64,000 nt of DNA from Rhinopomastus cyanomelas (Eukaryota; Chordata; Aves; Bucerotiformes; Rhinopomastidae), in assembly GCA_013400115.1 (NCBI GenBank), contig VXBP01000281.1, positions 89,459 through 153,458 of the forward strand, written 5' to 3'. Below are positions 61,139-64,000 of the stretch, piece by piece. The stretch's first letter is position 1; every line of letters starts with the position of its first letter. The notes beneath the pieces were generated by a model. The model did not search any database and had not been told where the DNA came from. It saw only the letters and a list, made by a program, of their open reading frames with translations. A program made the position numbers and the translations under genes.

Positions 61139-63971
61139 GACACAAAAGGGACTGAAATCACAAAGCAATACTGACTGGTTAGGCAGCATTAGTATAGTAC
61201 CCCCAGGTGCTGGAATAGGGCATGTTCCTGCCTTATACCAGAACTTTTCTATATATTTAAATGACAGTCCCTCTCAATTTTAACTCAGCTACTTAATACT
61301 GAAAGCACAACAGGAAGAAAACATCTTTCCCACTCTCACTAGAACCTGTTGAAAACTTTTCTGAAGGAAACTTCAGCATCTCAATGCACCCTCTGAGTGA
61401 AAAGTAAAAATACCAAGGGAGGGCAAAAGCACAACTGTTTTAGCAATACTGAAGCAGTTCCACCTCAGCAGTTTATTTTCACATGATTGAATCATTATAT
61501 TGTAGCTTAAATATTATAATGAATAAGCACACAGTTGTTCAGGAATCCATTATAAACTGTTTCAATAGGAAAGCTGAAAAAGAGTTCTCTCATCCCTTGA
61601 CACAACACATTGTAATGTTTTTGCAGTGAAAACTGAATACATTTCCCAGAAATGTTTTGACAGAGCACTTCTCAAGACCTTTTTCTACTGTCTCTGCTTA
61701 CCTGTAAGTGCAGAGATTTCTTCTCAGTCCTGCCAGAGACGGCAGTACTGCCGTGTGCTTCCAAAGCACAGGATACACTCATGTAACTGGGCACTAGCAA
61801 CCACCTTTTGGCAAGACAGAATTTCTTTGCTCACACTGGAAAATTTGGACTGGGTAAAATAAGTCTTGACAGTTTTGTTCAGTGGTTTAATTTATTTGCT
61901 GTACTTCAAGTTTAGTTCCAAACAGGTATTTGAAACAGGATTTTGTTTTCCACAGTACAATCTGTATCGCCGTGCACTTCTATGTTAAATTTCAATTCAG
62001 AAACTTGCTTTAACCCTGCATGACCCTTCACATTTTTGGACTATAGCCTCAAATTTCTGTATTTTAATAAATAGCACAAAACTATTTTGGATTAAAAAAT
62101 TGCCCACATATAAACTTAGAAAGGGGGCTGCCTCACTTTAACACAATATTTGCTCAGCTTGTACGTAAGAGATTGTGTATCTTCTAAACTCCATCCTAGG
62201 TACAAACACACCAGCCCCCAACACTTGACAGAACATCTTTCTACTTCATATGACGTTTCCAGGATTAAGCAGGTGAGAAAATAAATAAATAAAGCAGACC
62301 AGAAAAAAACCCCCTCAAACAAATTAAGCAACTCTCTCAGTCAAAATTATGCCCTTCAGTAATCCTCCTCTGCAATTTTATGGGCTGCAAAGCCTGTATT
62401 ACCAATCTTTGGTTTTCACAGGTAGCCTTTTTATTATAATGCACAGACTCTAGAAATCTCAAAACCTACTTGAGAGGCCATTCCCCATGTCCAGGCCTCT
62501 GCCCATCATATGAAATAATAGTAACTATGGCACCACTTCACAGCAGCTGGACAGAACTGCCTGTCCACTACCAAAAAACTCCACTATTACACTCTGAAAA
62601 GACAGAAAAGGGAAAAGCTAGAAAGATGCGTTGCTATTCCAGTTTTATGCTTTTATGATTTTAGAATTTGGATTTCATGGAAACAAAACTTACATAATTT
62701 ACATATTAAGAGGGTTCGCTTTTTTGACATTTAATTATTAAGGTTCTGAAAAGTTGGATGGAAATCCACAATTTAAAGACACATTTTTTCTGGCTTCATT
62801 ACTGCTAAACATTCACCTACCAGGCAAGGTCTTCCAGAAAAACAAACCTGAAGAACAAGGTTTCCAGAAGAACAAACCTGATGCACAAGGCACAATATAA
62901 CCTACATTTCATCACTGCAGCACTGGAGTCAATACAGCCACACAGATTTTTAAAGAAGTATTTTTAAAATCAGAAAGCTAGAAACTTGACTGCTGTTTCT
63001 AAAGTTCCTATTTCAGGGCAACCACTTTTACTTTCCACTGAAGCACTCCAAAGATTATAATTATCACATTTACTTCTCCTTTAGGTGAGAAGCATGCTGA
63101 CATTTTAGTGTCTGGAGGCCAAAAGGGTTGAAAAACAGGTCTGATCTTTAGCCCACTACTACTACGTCTGTTTTGATTTCCTTTAAGGAGAAAAACAAAA
63201 ACCATCTGATTGATTCCTGTGCCACAAATCCTCAAGTTGAGGGACCCATACACAAATCCTACTGCAGCACAGCTTCCTCTCACCATTTTACTGTAAGCCT
63301 GAAAAGACCAAGTGCCTTCATAAAGGTTTATCACCTCTCAGTATGTTTACAAGGAACTGTTGGCTTTTATTAAAGAGTACAAGTCTCACAACTGTAGAAA
63401 AGAATCAGAAAATATAAATCCTAAAAGCTCAAATTAGGCAAAATGAAAGCAAATCAAATCATCTCACCTCTGTAAACTGATTATTTTTATAGAACTTAGT
63501 TTTCATGTCATTATGAGTCTTATGGATACCCTAAGAAATTTAACTTTAAAGAGCTACTAAAACTGCTAAGCATTTGCAGATGGCTGAAGTCAGAGAAGTT
63601 CAGTGTCAGCACACTCTACAAAAGCCCCCAAGCCCAGCAAATTCACATGGTTAAAACATCATGCTTTCTGTTCTAATAATCTACTGTAGTTTCCACAATA
63701 AAGTTTACTAGCAGAGTTGTCCTCTGAACATAAAGCAAGCAGAACATTTGGCAATATCAAAGGAAAACAGAAAAGAACTATGCTGCAACACAGAATCAGG
63801 GAACATTTATTTCTTCAGTGATAAACCAAGTTTGGATCACTCCACCTCAAAGAGGTTACTGCAGAGCTATAAAGGAGTGGGAGAACAGCAACAGCACCAG
63901 TGCTATGGAAAGGCTTACATATAGGAAGAGACTTCTGACAACAGAAAGAATGTGACATTCACACGGACTGA
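61139..63971 (-). other. Upstream MBNL2 intron, segment without recognised features
   Basis: About 2.8 kb of intronic sequence. A short near-repeat occurs at 62830-62885, where TCCAGAAAAACAAACCTGAA recurs as TCCAGAAGAACAAACCTGAT. Nothing else is recognised. Confidence 0.65.
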
Positions 63972-64000
63972 TCATAGAATCATAGAATCATAGAATCATT
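63972..64000 (-). mobile_element. CR1 LINE 3' terminal repeat at window edge
   Basis: ATCATAGA units repeated (ATCATAGAATCATAGAATCA ... ATT) are the inverted CR1 3' terminal repeat. The rest of the copy lies beyond the window. Confidence 0.85.

Noticed and set aside
63972..64000. Short regular repeats as a CRISPR-like array
   Set aside because: These are CR1 3' terminal repeats. No spacers exist, and this is a vertebrate genome.

Overview
This window is vertebrate nuclear DNA, almost certainly from a bird. It holds most of the coding part of one gene, MBNL2 (muscleblind-like splicing regulator 2), on the minus strand. The avian call rests on about 25 CR1 retrotransposon fragments in 64 kb, many with the typical CR1 3' ends (repeats of ATTCTATGAT type), and on an LTR of a well-known avian endogenous-retrovirus type. 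The high CR1 density would suit a lineage with recent CR1 expansion such as Piciformes (woodpeckers), but that is only a guess.

Gene layout, read on the minus strand from high to low coordinates: a 5'UTR exon with the ATG (52637-53451, with a possible shorter form starting at 52865), then coding exons at 14897-15061, 10725-10925, 7927-8190, 1718-1771 and 901-1054. Together they encode residues 1-337: all four CCCH zinc fingers (two tandem pairs), the proline/valine-rich linker, the alanine-rich segment, the alternatively spliced 54-nt nuclear-localisation exon, and the 154-nt exon after it. All introns have GT-AG ends and all phases join. The C-terminal exons and 3'UTR lie beyond position 1. 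The upstream non-coding exon(s) and promoter lie beyond position 64000. No other protein-coding gene was found. The remaining long open frames are antisense or decayed CR1 frames, or chance.

Introns, low to high coordinate: 1-900 (possible 30-nt micro-exon, CpG-containing), 1055-1717 and 1772-7926 (control region of the 54-nt exon, then a CR1 cluster at 3650-5598), 8191-10724 (a GC-rich patch), 10926-14896 (one long CR1), 15062-52636 (37.6 kb with many CR1 pieces, two CR1-tailed SINE-like elements, an LTR, a GA microsatellite and one N-marked duplicated join), and 53452-64000 (several internal CR1 fragments).

The most interesting signals are: (1) a 59-codon upstream open reading frame in the long 5'UTR exon; (2) two SINE-like elements 0.7 kb apart in opposite orientation, sharing a linker and CR1 tail but carrying different pol III heads, one tRNA-Lys-like and one 5S-rRNA-like; (3) a 138-nt AG-free zone before the 54-nt exon with YGCY motifs, implying a distant branch point and MBNL autoregulation; (4) a solo LTR flanked on both sides by a direct repeat of about 117 bp, far longer than a normal target-site duplication.
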